This document shows, in pieces, positions 10,001 through 19,680 of a stretch of DNA of 64,000 nt (the first letter of the stretch is position 1; each line of letters starts with the position of its first letter). The stretch comes from Enoplosus armatus. Its lineage: Eukaryota; Chordata; Actinopteri; Centrarchiformes; Enoplosidae. Where the stretch lies: the NCBI RefSeq assembly GCF_043641665.1, contig NC_092190.1, forward strand, positions 25,312,010-25,376,009. The letters run 5' to 3'. The translations under genes and the position numbers were made by a program. The notes under the pieces are model-generated. The model saw nothing but the letters and a program-made list of their open reading frames with translations. It was not told where the DNA came from and made no database searches.

Positions 10001-13000
10001 TACCTTTATTTCTTTCGTTCTGTGAATTTGTAAATTACAGTTGTTTTTTAGTTTTAGTAGCTTTTTTGTATCGGTCTTCATTTTTTAAATTTATTATATC
10101 ATGATTTTCCTTACTTATGTCTCTACTATTGCACTATCCTGTATGCTACTGTAACAATGCAAATGTCCCTGCTGAAGGATGAATAAAGGATTATCTTAAC
10201 CTACGATGTAACCTCAGAGACTACAGTGTAACCTCAGAGAGTAAGATATAACCTACGATGTAACCTCAGAGAGTACGATGTATCCTCAGAGCACTTTATA
10301 GATTAACAATCAACTGACAAATGGTTACTGGACTTGAACCCGGACCGGATTCGAACCCGAGCTGCTGCAGTAAGGACTCAGCCTTGATATGTGGTACGCA
10401 CTCTACTCTCTGTCTGTCTGTCTGTCTGTCTTTCTCTCTCTCTCTGTCTCTGCACATATAACTGGCTCAGAGGGAGAGACAGATTCATATCAATCATGCA
10501 CATAGTGAGCAGATCATCTACTGAGTGCACAACAACATCAACAACCAACACTGAGCATAAATAAATCAAAAATAAAGTGGCAGAGAAACAAAGAGACAAG
10601 TGTTTTCAAAAGGACGATGAAGATGCAAAATCAAACCCAGAAATGCGAGGAAAAAATGGAACAAAACCAGTAATGAAACATTCTCCAGTGAAGCTGAACG
10701 ACAGTGACAGTTTGATCTTCTTACCTCGATCATTATATGAAAGGCGTGCTGAGAGGCAGAAACAGTTGACACAGAGTCAAAAAGAGGAGGCAGAAATACA
10801 AATACAAAGAAAGACAAGTGATGGAGGCTGAGAGTTTACCTTGATTTGACTCAGACAGTAAAACATTTTAATATCCTCAGGCAAATGATTACTATTTATT
10901 GTGTCTGGCTGCAGCTTTATGAAAGATCTGCAGCTCCACTGTTTTCTGAGGCAGACCAAAGTGGAGGTCATTACAGTAGTAATAATATTACAGATTATAA
11001 AGACAAGTACACGTCTCTCCAGGTCTGGTTCTGACAGGCAGCCTCTTCTTCGTGAATTTGTAGTGGTAAAAAGCATATTTTGAAACAGTTTATATGTTTG
11101 TGGAAACTAAAGTCAGCATCGAGAAGGTCACGAAGGTCTTCAGTTCATCTTTAGTTTTAATTGACGAGGAATTAAAATGCCCAAAACTCCCACTAAACTA
11201 CCCAAAACTATCACTTCTGTTTGATCCCTATTTAGGAGTAAAAACAATGACTCATCCACTGATTTTTATCCTCAATACATCATATAAGTGTGGTAATGTG
11301 GCTATAGAATATATAGTTGTGTGTCATCTGCATAATGATGCTAATGTTGTGCTCATGTGTGGTGTGTCTGAGCGTATAAAAGTTAAACAGAAGGGGACCG
11401 AGAATAGATCCCGGTGGAACTCCATGTGATGTGTTGACGCAAACATCGTAGCGCCTTTCATGCGGACCTAAACAAGTGAAGCGCTCATGTCTTTCTAATA
11501 AGCCTGGGTGTGTCTCACCTGTGTGGGCACCAGGACAGGTGGATAGGCCAGTTTGTGGTGTCGGTACATCCAGAAGGAGAAGAGGACGATGGCAGTGACG
11601 GCCATGATGGGAACCAGTGAGTACATCAGAGTGGTCAGCACCGGAGGCTTCGACGTCACTGGTTTGTTTGTTGCTACAGCAACACACAGAAGGACAAAAT
11701 AAGTCAAGTTAAAAAGTAAAGTTACAAGACAAACTGCAGCATCAATTCAATAACAACATGGTTCTTCCAGACAGAGGGTCCGAGTATAGGTCTAAGCCAT
11801 AAAACTGTAAGAATTAAGTCTTAAAGAATAAAGTGATCATTTTAAAAGAACGGCATCTTATCAGAATATGTCTCAGTGGATAAAATGTTTTGACAATAAC
11901 ATAACTTTCTGAGAATGTTATAAGAATTAAGACAAAAGTCACATCACAACAGTTGTAATTTTATAAGAAAACTTGGTCATATTGAAACAAAAGTCATGAT
12001 ATTATGAGTAGAGAGACAGGCAAGTCTCAGGGAAGAGAGACATGCAGCAAAGCATGCCAGACTCCAATTCGGTCCGCTGCGGTAAGGTCTTCATCTGATT
12101 GCAAATTAGAAACAGAGTTGTTGAGATAAAAAGGTGCAAGATAACGTTATGTAGCCTAAATAAATAGGAAATATATTTTGTTAATGTCTTCAGTACGACA
12201 GCAGAACCGATAACGTTGGAGCTTATCGACACTACAGTCTTTCATAATTCAGCCCTGGGGCCTGTTTAACACCGGGTTTCGGTACCCATTCCTAATTATG
12301 AGAAGTAATTTCTTTGAGAAAAGCCAAATTATCATAATAAGTATTACATTAATAGTCAGAATTTCACCAGAAACATAATATCTATGCATTACATTAAGCA
12401 AATAAAGTTGGACTGTATAGAGAAAAAATCATAATATTACAATATAAAATTGTAATACAAGTAAACACAAACATACACAGGCAATGAACAGGGGTACATG
12501 GATCTTACTTGGTATCTGCGGAGGGTTGTTGTCAGGACTGTAGAAGAACTTGTTGTTACACAAACTTCCTTCACAGCAGCAGAAGAAGACCTCAGGAGCA
12601 TCTTTCTTCTCCACACATTCACTCCTGTAGAAGAAGAAGTCAGTGTGTCATGTGCTCAAAGGTGCAGCTGGCTCAGGTTTTGTCTTCATTTAGAAATAAA
12701 TAAAATATACACATATATATATATATACACACATATATATACACACACATATGTATACATATATATAATTTATAATATCATTATATCATAAATATCAAGT
12801 GTAAGTCACACTGAATGATATCAATATATGAGTTTCAAACAGAGACTGAATGTGTTCTGGTTTGAAGCTCTGAGACAGAAGAACAGGTTCTTCAGAGTCT
12901 TCAGAGTGAGACTCTCTGACAGTAACCAGTTACCTGTCGTAACAGTTGACATCATCCAGCCAGCAGCCTTGTTTGACCACCTGGACCACTCCGGACACAT

Positions 13001-16000
13001 TTTTCCAGGTAGCGAAGCAGTGAAGTCTCTTATCTTTCTCTCCAGAGCAGGTGACCACCCCGCTGAGGTTCCCCCGACTCTCTGACACTGGCGAGGAGGA
13101 CAAGGATGATGATGCAGGGTTGTAGTTATAGTGGACGCACTTTTGAGTGTCTGAGCGTCCCAGGATCGCACCTAAGGAGGAGACAGGCGAACAAGTTAAC
13201 AACAACAACAACACACCTGAGGAGGAGACAGGAGGACAAGTTAACAACAACAACAACACACCTGAGGAGGAGACAGGAGGACAAGTTAACAACAACAACA
13301 ACAACAACAACACACCTGAGGAGGAGACAGGAGGACAAGTTAACAACAACAACAACACACCTGAGGAGGAGACAGGAGGACAAGTTAACAACAACAAGAC
13401 ACCTGAGGAGGAGAAAGGAGGACAAGTTAACAACAACAACACCACACCTGAGGAGGAGACAGGAGGACAAGGTAACAACAACAACAACACACCTGAGGAG
13501 GAGACAGGAGGACAAGTTAACAACAACAACAAAACACCTGAGGAGACAGGTGGACAAGTTAACAACAACAACACACCTGAGGAGGAAACAGAGTGTGAAC
13601 AAACACGTGACTACATGTGAAGTGTGTGTCTATCAGTCACAGGTTCCTCCGTGTTTTTGCAGCCAACCATCACACAACATACAACCACGTCTCACATGCA
13701 GGGGGGCACAATGTGTGTGTCTTGGGGGGGGGGGGGGGGGTCTGCAGGTGGGGGACACCACTTTTAAACTCAAACAAGGAGACTGATTTGAGTGATCTGA
13801 GGTTTTCCCCCACCAAAGCCAAGCAGGTTAACACTGACTTCCACACGTCGACTGACACTTCATGTGGGGGGAGCCAGAGCTGCCTGTAGAGGAGGGTCGA
13901 TCCACAAAGTATCAATACTAGTATAAATCAGATCGATACCAAAACAAAAGGATCTATCCCACTTAAGATCACATGACCTGTGCAGCTACAGCCTCTTTAG
14001 TTACAGACTGAACATTTATTTAACATTAAAACATGTTAATCTTGCTTACGTAGCACCAGATCATAACAGACATTCTAACAGAGAGCAGGCCAAGTACTCT
14101 TTAGAATATTAGCTAACATTGTTTAAACATACATGAGATGCATTAATAGAACAGCAAAAAGAAATGCTTCATTAAAATACGTTCAGAAGTAGCTTATTAA
14201 TGAAGCTTCCTTTACACAATAGAACATTAGCTGCTTTTCACAATAAGAATATTAGTTATTGATATTGGTGATTCTGGCCCTGGTTTGTCTTTAAATGGGA
14301 TCTGAACCAGACTTTGTGGTCGACAGTGGACTCAAACTTCTAACAGAGTTCAAACATAAAAGTGATCATCAGTCAATCATCATGAACACAACAAGGTTCA
14401 GGTAGAAATAACTGCTACGTTGATTTTACAGGATTATGACCTGGAGATTGAAATGTCCACTAAGAACTCCACATTTATTGAAGGTTCATAACGCTGCTCT
14501 GAAGAGTCCACCAGGAAGCTGCAGGTTGTTGTTGTTGTTGTTGTTGTTACACACGACGGTGGTTATCAACTCGGTAAGTCAACCCAGGGTTTCGTCTGAG
14601 CTTATCGACACCACAGTCTTTAATAATTCAGCCCCAGGGCCCGTTTAAAACCGTGTTTCAGTATCCATCCCTAGCGATGAGGAAGAGACTGCTAACATTC
14701 ATGACTCCACCGAGTCAACAATGTTAGCCCAGCCTCGGGTCGATGAGTGCAGCCGGCGAGCACCTCGTACTTGGTAACACTGTTCGAATAAGAACAGCCG
14801 AATATCGATAATGTAAACGTGACTTCAAGCAGAAGTAAACAGAGTCACTGGAGACTGGACAGTTTCATGCAACAACAATAACAGTAGTAAGTGGGAAATT
14901 AGCACCAGCTGGTAGATGTTCTCATTTCAAAAAGTTAATTTCCCACCCTGTAGTAATACCCCAATACTACTTTACTTGTTTTCACCTGCCAAGTCTTTAT
15001 TGTCTTTATTGACTCTAGTCCTCATGAAGGAGAGGACACAATTATAAGACTTTCAGGCCATAGGCTGATCTAGCACAGTAGCCAATCAGGACATGAATAC
15101 ATTTTCATTATTTATAATTTATAATTTAACACATATAAACACAAAGTCATATTTTCCTATTTCCTATTTCCTATATCTAGTCAGTTTTTAGACTGACTTA
15201 ATGTAGGGCCCTATAGAATCTGTATTATAGCTCAACTATAATGCTGCCATCAGTCCATCGCTGGCCTGGATCGGGCCCCCGTCAAAAAGCACACACTGGG
15301 TCGCTGGCCCGTCAAAAGACGCTTGCCACCAGTCCTAACAACTTTTCTGGGGGAAACCCTGCATCACATGAAACTTTTACATTTGTCAATACAAAACACC
15401 TGAAGTCAGTCAAACCTGAGATCATCTGGAACCTGGAACCTGAAACCAGAAACCACAACCCACAACAGAGCAGAGAAGTAACACTGAACCAAGACAGCAG
15501 AGTGGTAAATATGAACCACACAGCACGCACACACACACACACACACACACAGCAGGAGGTTTGACATGAAGCTGCTGATTCTCATGCAGATGTTTTCACT
15601 GCAGCAACATGTGTCCACATGTTCTTCTGTAACTGCAGTTCTGATTTATTGTTACACACACACTTCACCCACATGCTGCCACATTAATAGCCTAGGCCGC
15701 AAGACTTTTATCGTGAAAAATCTGCAGGAAGTGTTGCGTTTCATTGACAGTGGCTTCACAGCTGAACAGAAGCTGAGAACAGTTTAGTTGTTAACAGAGA
15801 AGGTGGTGAGCATCACATGACTACTGAACTGAAGGTCTTTACTGAAATATCATCTTAAACATAAAGAGATATGGGAAATAAAAATTAAAAAAAAGAGATG
15901 AAGAGAAACAAACCCCTACCAGACGATTTACAGTCATCTGGTCATCGTTAGTAAATTCATTGTTAAAATAAAATAAATGAAGGCGTTCAATCAGCACAAA

Positions 16001-17471
16001 GAATATTAAACAATAATAAAAATAATAATAATAATAATCATCTCTGGAGAGTGCTGTGATAATAAACTGAATATCATTGGGGTTTTAATCTGAAGAAGTC
16101 AACTTCTGATTTCATGTTTTAGACCGATGATTCATTGATTTATCAACAGAATAATCTGCAGATGAATCGCTCTGCAGACAATACAGAAGATGTCAAAATT
16201 ATGATTCAAATCAAGAACCGTCTCATGAAAAAGTCAACAAGATCAGGAGTCTGACCAAAGACAGTTATTTATACTACAGATGTCTGATACCAATAGTACA
16301 ATTTGTAGTATTAATAATAAGCCTGATGGTGATTTTCATTTTAAATTAAACTTATTATTTTATTTTACAATTATTTTCTCCATGAATGGTTTGGTCTATA
16401 AAAGCCAGTTTGATTCAGCATCTGATTTTCTGAAAACTAAAACCATGTTCAGAAGGTTTTTACAGACTCTGGAACATCTGGATGAAAACGTATTATGTCT
16501 GCTGAACTTAAAAGGGCGTTTTAACACGTTTCTCAAGTTGAGCTTAGAATCCAACCAAAGAAGACTTTCTGTTGTTATATTGTTTTAAACAAAATAACAA
16601 TGTTTTGCTTGTGCTGAAGAAGAGTAAAAACATTTCTGCTTCCCTGAAAAAGAAACAAGACTTCGTTAAAAGTCTTTTTGTACCGTTTCTATAAACTTAC
16701 TTACTAATACTGTTTTTAGTCTGATTAGATCGTTATTGATTGTCTCATAGTTTTAAATTTAATTGTATTTTATTTCTAAGTTCTTGTTTGCCTTGTTTTG
16801 TTCGACCAACAGTTCAAATATATGAAAATACCTGAGTGGAGAAACTGGCACCAGAGGTTTTTTGCCATCTTTACCTTGAAGAATGACTGAAATGAGGAAC
16901 TGATTATCAGACTGACTGATGGGTTCAGGTCTGCTCTGAATCTCTTTGGCTTTTAAAGATAAAACGACGTCATGTTGGAAACTGACTCTCTTTGCTTTGT
17001 TATTAATCAATTAGTCAATTGATCGATTGGTTCATCGACAGAAAACTAATCATCTAATGATCAAAACTTCATTGTTTTCAGCTCCTCCAATTGAATATCA
17101 TGATATAATCCTCTGCCATATTAAACTGAATGTGTGAAACATTGGGCTCTGGGGAACTGTGATGACATTTTACATCATACAAACCAAACAAATAATTGAT
17201 TATTCGATAATAAAAACAAACATGACCTGCAGACATAGAGCTTGTTTTCTAACGTGATACGCTGAACTTGGAATCAGCAATCATCAATTAGTTGCAGCAC
17301 CGTGCTGATATATATTACGAACCAATCAGTTCAAATACTACGACTTCTAGTGCAACTGCAGTACAGCTATTGTACAGCTGCTGTACGCACAGTATGTACC
17401 GCCAGGTAGGACTCACCTGAGGAGCACGAGATGAGGAAAACACTGAAGGCCAGTTTGGTCGCTGATCCCAT
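6029..17471 (-). CDS. acvr2a: Activin receptor type-2A, exons 1-7 (3' exons not in window)
   Basis: Type II TGF-beta-family receptor serine/threonine kinase. It binds activins, GDFs and some BMPs at the plasma membrane and phosphorylates type I receptors, which then signal through SMADs. Exons, in transcript order: 17471-17417, 13171-12934, 12624-12509, 11673-11519, 7948-7805, 6411-6268, 6174-6029. The 998 coding bases are all in phase (332 codons). Order of parts: signal peptide, ten-Cys ligand-binding domain, transmembrane helix, glycine-rich loop, VAVK lysine, N-lobe, ending at AIAHR just before the catalytic Asp. The juxtamembrane [16 protein letters not shown] is of the 2A type, not 2B. 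The human protein reaches this point near residue 321; the excess of about 10 residues is a Ser-rich insertion in exon 2. The C-lobe exons must lie left of the window if the gene is intact. Which teleost 2A paralogue (aa/ab) this is cannot be decided here. Confidence 0.93.
6175..6267 (-). other. acvr2a intron 6, 93 bp, weak donor
   Basis: The shortest intron of the gene. The donor is AAG/GTGCTG, which lacks the usual A at +4 and G at +5; the acceptor is strong. If retained, the frame runs 17 codons and then stops (TAA), truncating the kinase in the N-lobe. Confidence 0.8.
6268..6411 (-). CDS. acvr2a: acvr2a exon 6: kinase N-lobe (alpha-C helix region)
   Basis: 144 bases, exactly 48 codons. 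It encodes [20 protein letters not shown], then [12 protein letters not shown] and [11 protein letters not shown]. The Glu of the NEYEI segment is the expected alpha-C Glu that pairs with the VAVK Lys of exon 5. The acceptor is TGTATTCAG/G. Confidence 0.93.
6412..7804 (-). other. acvr2a intron 5 with (CA)n
   Basis: Contains a perfect (AC)n tract at 7032-7076. The rest shows no coding signal or recognisable repeat. Confidence 0.7.
7032..7076. repeat. (AC)n microsatellite
   Basis: Uninterrupted AC dinucleotides, about 22 units, within acvr2a intron 5. Confidence 0.95.
7805..7948 (-). CDS. acvr2a: acvr2a exon 5: ATP-binding glycine loop and VAVK lysine
   Basis: 144 bases, 48 codons. It encodes [20 protein letters not shown], then [16 protein letters not shown] and [17 protein letters not shown] is the type II receptor form of the glycine-rich loop; the Lys of VAVK is the invariant ATP-anchoring lysine. 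The acceptor is TTTCTTCCAG/G; the donor CAG/GTCTGT is rather weak. Confidence 0.94.
8660..9025. repeat. Degenerate minisatellite, left half
   Basis: Tandem variants of TACAATGTAACCTCAGAGAC, unit about 15-20 bases. The series resumes at 10200-10290 after the LINE insertion. The units are heavily diverged, so the array is old. Confidence 0.85.
9026..10199 (+). mobile_element. Jockey/L2-like LINE with large internal deletion (copy A)
   Basis: The 5' part encodes [19 protein letters not shown], typical of the start of this fish LINE ORF, up to [16 protein letters not shown] (about 9300). It then jumps straight to the RT C-terminal part ([34 protein letters not shown]) and the 3' region with [35 protein letters not shown] and [20 protein letters not shown], ending in a 3' UTR. 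Endonuclease and RT core are deleted, leaving about 1.2 kb. It is flanked by the 10-base repeat CCTACGATGT (9016-9025, 10200-10209), consistent with a target-site duplication. Non-functional. Confidence 0.85.
10200..10290. repeat. Degenerate minisatellite, right half
   Basis: Continuation of the 8660-9025 array (CTACGATGTAACCTCAGAGA variants) on the far side of LINE copy A. Confidence 0.85.
10316..10400 (-). mobile_element. tRNA-derived SINE fragment
   Basis: On the minus strand the text reads GGCTGAGTCCTTACTGCAGC followed by GGGTTCGAATCCGGTCC. GGTTCGAATCC is a perfect RNA polymerase III B box. This matches a common fish tRNA-derived SINE; only the head is present. Confidence 0.6.
10401..10452. 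repeat. (CTGT)n/(CT)n simple repeat
   Basis: CTGT tetranucleotides run into CT dinucleotides next to the SINE fragment. Confidence 0.9.
11280..11480 (-). mobile_element. LINE reverse transcriptase fragment
   Basis: The minus strand encodes [20 protein letters not shown], the RT motif before the YADD box, followed by frameshifted remnants of the YADDTQ region ([11 protein letters not shown]). L2-type, dead, in acvr2a intron 4 close to exon 4. Confidence 0.7.
11519..11673 (-). CDS. acvr2a: acvr2a exon 4: transmembrane helix and juxtamembrane segment
   Basis: 155 bases. It encodes [18 protein letters not shown], then the hydrophobic helix [18 protein letters not shown], followed by [15 protein letters not shown]. 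The latter is the 2A signature; 2B reads YRHRKPPYGHV there. The acceptor is TGCTGTAG/C, the donor CAG/GTGAGA. Confidence 0.94.
11674..12508 (-). other. acvr2a intron 3, AT-rich repeats and SINE piece
   Basis: 11860-12000 and 12290-12440 hold degenerate repeats built on ATTATGAGAA and AAAAGTCAT. 12003-12085 (minus) is a decayed tRNA-derived SINE head: GCGGACCGAATTGGAGT and CTTACCGCAGCG-like text. A 75-base repeat at 12220-12295 recurs at 14598-14673. Confidence 0.6.
12509..12624 (-). CDS. acvr2a: acvr2a exon 3: end of the ligand-binding domain
   Basis: 116 bases. It encodes [20 protein letters not shown] followed by [22 protein letters not shown] is the conserved Cys cluster closing the three-finger fold of type II activin receptors. 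The acceptor is CTTCTACAG/G, the donor CAA/GTAAGA. Confidence 0.94.
12700..12780. repeat. TA/CA-rich simple repeat
   Basis: Mixed TATATA and CACACA dinucleotide runs in acvr2a intron 2. Confidence 0.9.
12934..13171 (-). CDS. acvr2a: acvr2a exon 2: ligand-binding domain with Ser-rich insertion
   Basis: 238 bases. It begins (G)[18 protein letters not shown], then a Ser-rich stretch about ten residues longer than in human ACVR2A, then [17 protein letters not shown] and [16 protein letters not shown]. Cys spacing and the WLDD motif are those of the activin-binding ectodomain; NLSG and NVSG are potential N-glycosylation sites. The donor is CAG/GTAACT. The acceptor CCTCCTTAG/GTGCG is the last member of a tandem array of near-identical splice acceptors (see 13172-13620). 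Confidence 0.94.
13172..13620 (-). repeat. Minisatellite made of ten copies of the exon 2 splice acceptor
   Basis: On the transcribed strand each unit (mostly 45 bases; spacings 45, 45, 54, 45, 42, 45, 45, 45, 39) contains GTTAAC, a pyrimidine-rich stretch and CTCCTCAG/GTGTG, then GTT repeats. The unit next to exon 2 is the real acceptor (CTCCTTAG/GTGCG at 13172/13171). The nine others put exon starts at 13216, 13261, 13315, 13360, 13402, 13447, 13492, 13537 and 13576. All distances are multiples of three, and the frame of exon 2 stays open through the array. TTAAC fits the vertebrate branch-point pattern and lies about 26 bases before AG. One unit has GGTAAC variation (about 13471). Confidence 0.9.
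13724..13740. repeat. Poly-G run (17)
   Basis: 17 consecutive G on the plus strand; a site of likely length error in assemblies. Confidence 0.95.
14524..14548. repeat. (TTG)n microsatellite
   Basis: Eight GTT/TTG units in acvr2a intron 1, the same triplet as in the acceptor minisatellite but without the acceptor part. Confidence 0.9.
15527..15551. repeat. (AC)n microsatellite
   Basis: Twelve AC units in acvr2a intron 1. Confidence 0.95.
16010..16039. repeat. (AAT)n microsatellite
   Basis: AATAAT repeats in acvr2a intron 1. Confidence 0.9.
17417..17471 (-). CDS. acvr2a: acvr2a exon 1: start codon and signal peptide
   Basis: ATG at 17471-17469. It encodes [19 protein letters not shown], almost identical in layout to the signal peptide of vertebrate ACVR2A ([18 protein letters not shown]). 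The donor is TCAG/GTGAGT, a strong site. The split Gly codon (G + GT) joins exon 2 to read S-S-G-A-I-L. Confidence 0.95.
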
Positions 17472-18750
17472 TGTGGATCCAAAGACTAAAATACTTAATT
17501 TCAGTTATAATCCAATGCCAAGACAACCAGGATTAGCGTCCCTTTAAACTAGCTTTGCTTCTTGTGGTGTACACAGACAACATGTCCCGGTCCAAACATC
17601 TGATTCAGTCCTGGTCTTCACGGTTCAACGTGATAAAATAGGACACATTTAACCGCCGCGAGGTGAATCCCGTGAGATATAACCCGTTTATCCGAGTACA
17701 GACCCGGTCACAGAGGTGGATGTGTTAGCAGGAGGCACCGCCGAACCATTTAATATCACCTGATTTTCAGGTCCCTTCATCTGGATCAAAGACAGCTGAA
17801 CAGGCCGATTCACTGTGTAATGAAAGGTAATGTCATTGGCTGTTATGCAGTCGTGGGCGCAAACTTGAGCAGATAAACAGCCTTCTTCTGGGGCACCAAA
17901 GAGGACATTTTCATCAAGTTGAACAAATTTAGTGAATTTCCGAAGCGGGATTAAGTCGGTCTCCAACTGTAGGTAGCTGCTGTTTAAATCGCTGCAGATT
18001 CCTCCTCTTATTTACAAAAACCTTCCCCTTTTTCTCCAAGGTAACCGTCACATCGAAGGAAAAGTTGAACCCGTGTGTTCACAAAATGTTATCATGTACA
18101 ATAAGCGTAAGGCTTTCTGCTCCAAACAACGTGTTGGTGGTGTGATGCGGGATCAGAGTCCACGCCTGGAAAACAGCCGTCTACCATCAGCCAAAATGTT
18201 ACCGAGCGAAGCTACAACCCTCAATCCGCCGCTGACGACCACAGCTCGGTCATCGAACAGCTAGCTGGCCCGGCTAGCCGTTAGCTTAGCTCCGCAGCTA
18301 GCTGTCCGTCTGGTTTGATGGGAGCGGGTTTCCTAACTGGATACCGAGGAGGAAAACCACAAGCCACAAGCACAACCATGCAGACTTTCCTCAGTGTGGG
18401 GGTGGATCCGTCGTGTAAACGATCCCGGACTGAATGAAAGTAAACATCCGAGGTTTGTTCCTCCCCGCTGGGGTTTCTCTCCGTCCTCACTTCCACTCTC
18501 TCCCTGTCTGAGCGAACAGATGCAAGATGGCCGTCCTATTTTTTTCCACCTTCTTCCACAGTCATCTGTCACAGCGTCGAGGATAATGTGACTGACACGA
18601 ACAGTGGCCAATAGGGTGCGTAGAAGGACCTCGACCGTATTCCTCCGCCAATCCCGTGAGGCGTCCTGACGCAGGACGGCTGGAATGACGGGGAAGGACC
18701 GCCTCCTGTCAGAGAGAGTGGCAGGCCGTCGGAGCCTCTGCTCCGGCTGC
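17472..18750 (-). promoter_or_regulatory. acvr2a 5' UTR and CpG-rich promoter region
   Basis: The sequence is richer in CpG than its surroundings, especially 18200-18720. CAAGATGGCC at about 18524 resembles a YY1 site and CCAAT occurs near 18647. The transcription start is not resolved. An ATG upstream of the receptor start on the same strand (17780) opens a 30-codon uORF ending at 17688. A longer ATG-less frame covers 17688 to about 18013. Confidence 0.5.
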
Positions 18751-19680
18751 TTTCATATAATCACGGACCAGAAATGTCAATTTAATAAAATTAATACAAC
18801 TGTATTAAACACGTGAAAAAATATGTGATAAAAACAGAATAGAAAAAATAGTTTATTTAGCAGACTACATTAAAGAAACAGTTAATAATATAATAGATAA
18901 TAGGTAGCCTACTTTATTAATCTGAGCAGGAAATTGTACTGTTACAAAGATAATGAGCGAAAAAACACAATACTTACTTATAAACAATAACTTAAAATAT
19001 GCTGTCTTTCAGAGAGCTAGATGAGCAGAACTATGTCAATCTTATGGAAGCTAATGTACACCAGGAGAAGGAAAAAATAGATTCAAAGTTTATGATAATC
19101 AATTAATAATCAAAATAAAACCTCTCACAATAAATCAAAATTATGAAATACAAAGTCAAAATGATGAGATACTATGTCAGAATATAAATGTGTCCATGCA
19201 GGGGGAAACTGTTATCTTAGCTCCATCACAAGAGACAAAATCCACCTTCCAACAACTCAGAGTCTGTCAGATATACATGTTGTACCTTGTTAGCTCACAA
19301 GCTAGTCACCAATCCATCCTGTAGTCAGCTGGGTTTAGGTGACTGGAGCCAGGGGTCAAGAGCTAGAAGCTAACTCTGAGCTAACTGGACCTAGATGCTT
19401 ACTCTAAGCTAACTGTATCTAGAATCTAACTGGATTTTTGTGGCTTTATCTCAAACTTTGTTTATTAGCATTAGACGGGTGCCCTCCTCTAAACTAGGTT
19501 TTATTTTTCTTTCCCACTTTATTGATAACAGTCAACTTCAAACAGCAGTAACATGTTTAAAAAACAAAAAGAGGAAACAAGGGAATTCAGTTATGACATA
19601 AAACAATACAATTTAAAAAATCTATCAAGAGATTGTGCAAGAATATTTTTACATTTGTTTTTACAACAAAATAAAATTAA
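18751..19680. other. Intergenic, nothing recognised
   Basis: AT-rich. A loosely repeated CTAACT/AGCTAACTGGA text occurs at about 19340-19440. No open exon or transposon end was identified. Confidence 0.4.

Larger units (their letters stand above)
7949..11518 (-). other. acvr2a intron 4
   Basis: Holds a minisatellite (8660-9025, 10200-10290), a LINE inserted into it (9026-10199), a SINE fragment (10316-10400), CTGT/CT simple repeats and a LINE RT fragment (11280-11480). Open frames at 10577-10831 and 10846-11083 show no family features. Confidence 0.7.
13621..17416 (-). other. acvr2a intron 1, remainder
   Basis: Contains a G17 run (13724-13740), a (TTG)n tract (14524-14548), an (AC)n tract (15527-15551), an (AAT)n tract (16010-16039) and the second copy of a 75-base repeat (14598-14673). 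A palindromic stretch near 13895-13950 (GATCGAT, ATACTAGTAT) looks like a decayed MITE. No further exons were recognised. Confidence 0.6.

Noticed and set aside
10320..10400. tRNA gene suggested by a perfect B box (GGTTCGAATCC)
   Set aside because: No paired acceptor stem or complete cloverleaf; matches a tRNA-derived SINE head.
10577..11083. Frames of 60-99 codons in acvr2a intron 4
   Set aside because: Low-complexity or featureless, no family likeness, inside an intron full of repeats.
13106..13786. Long plus-strand frames (up to 226 codons) rich in Asn, Glu or Thr
   Set aside because: They are antisense readings of the acceptor minisatellite at 13172-13620; a repeat whose unit is a multiple of three opens several frames on both strands.
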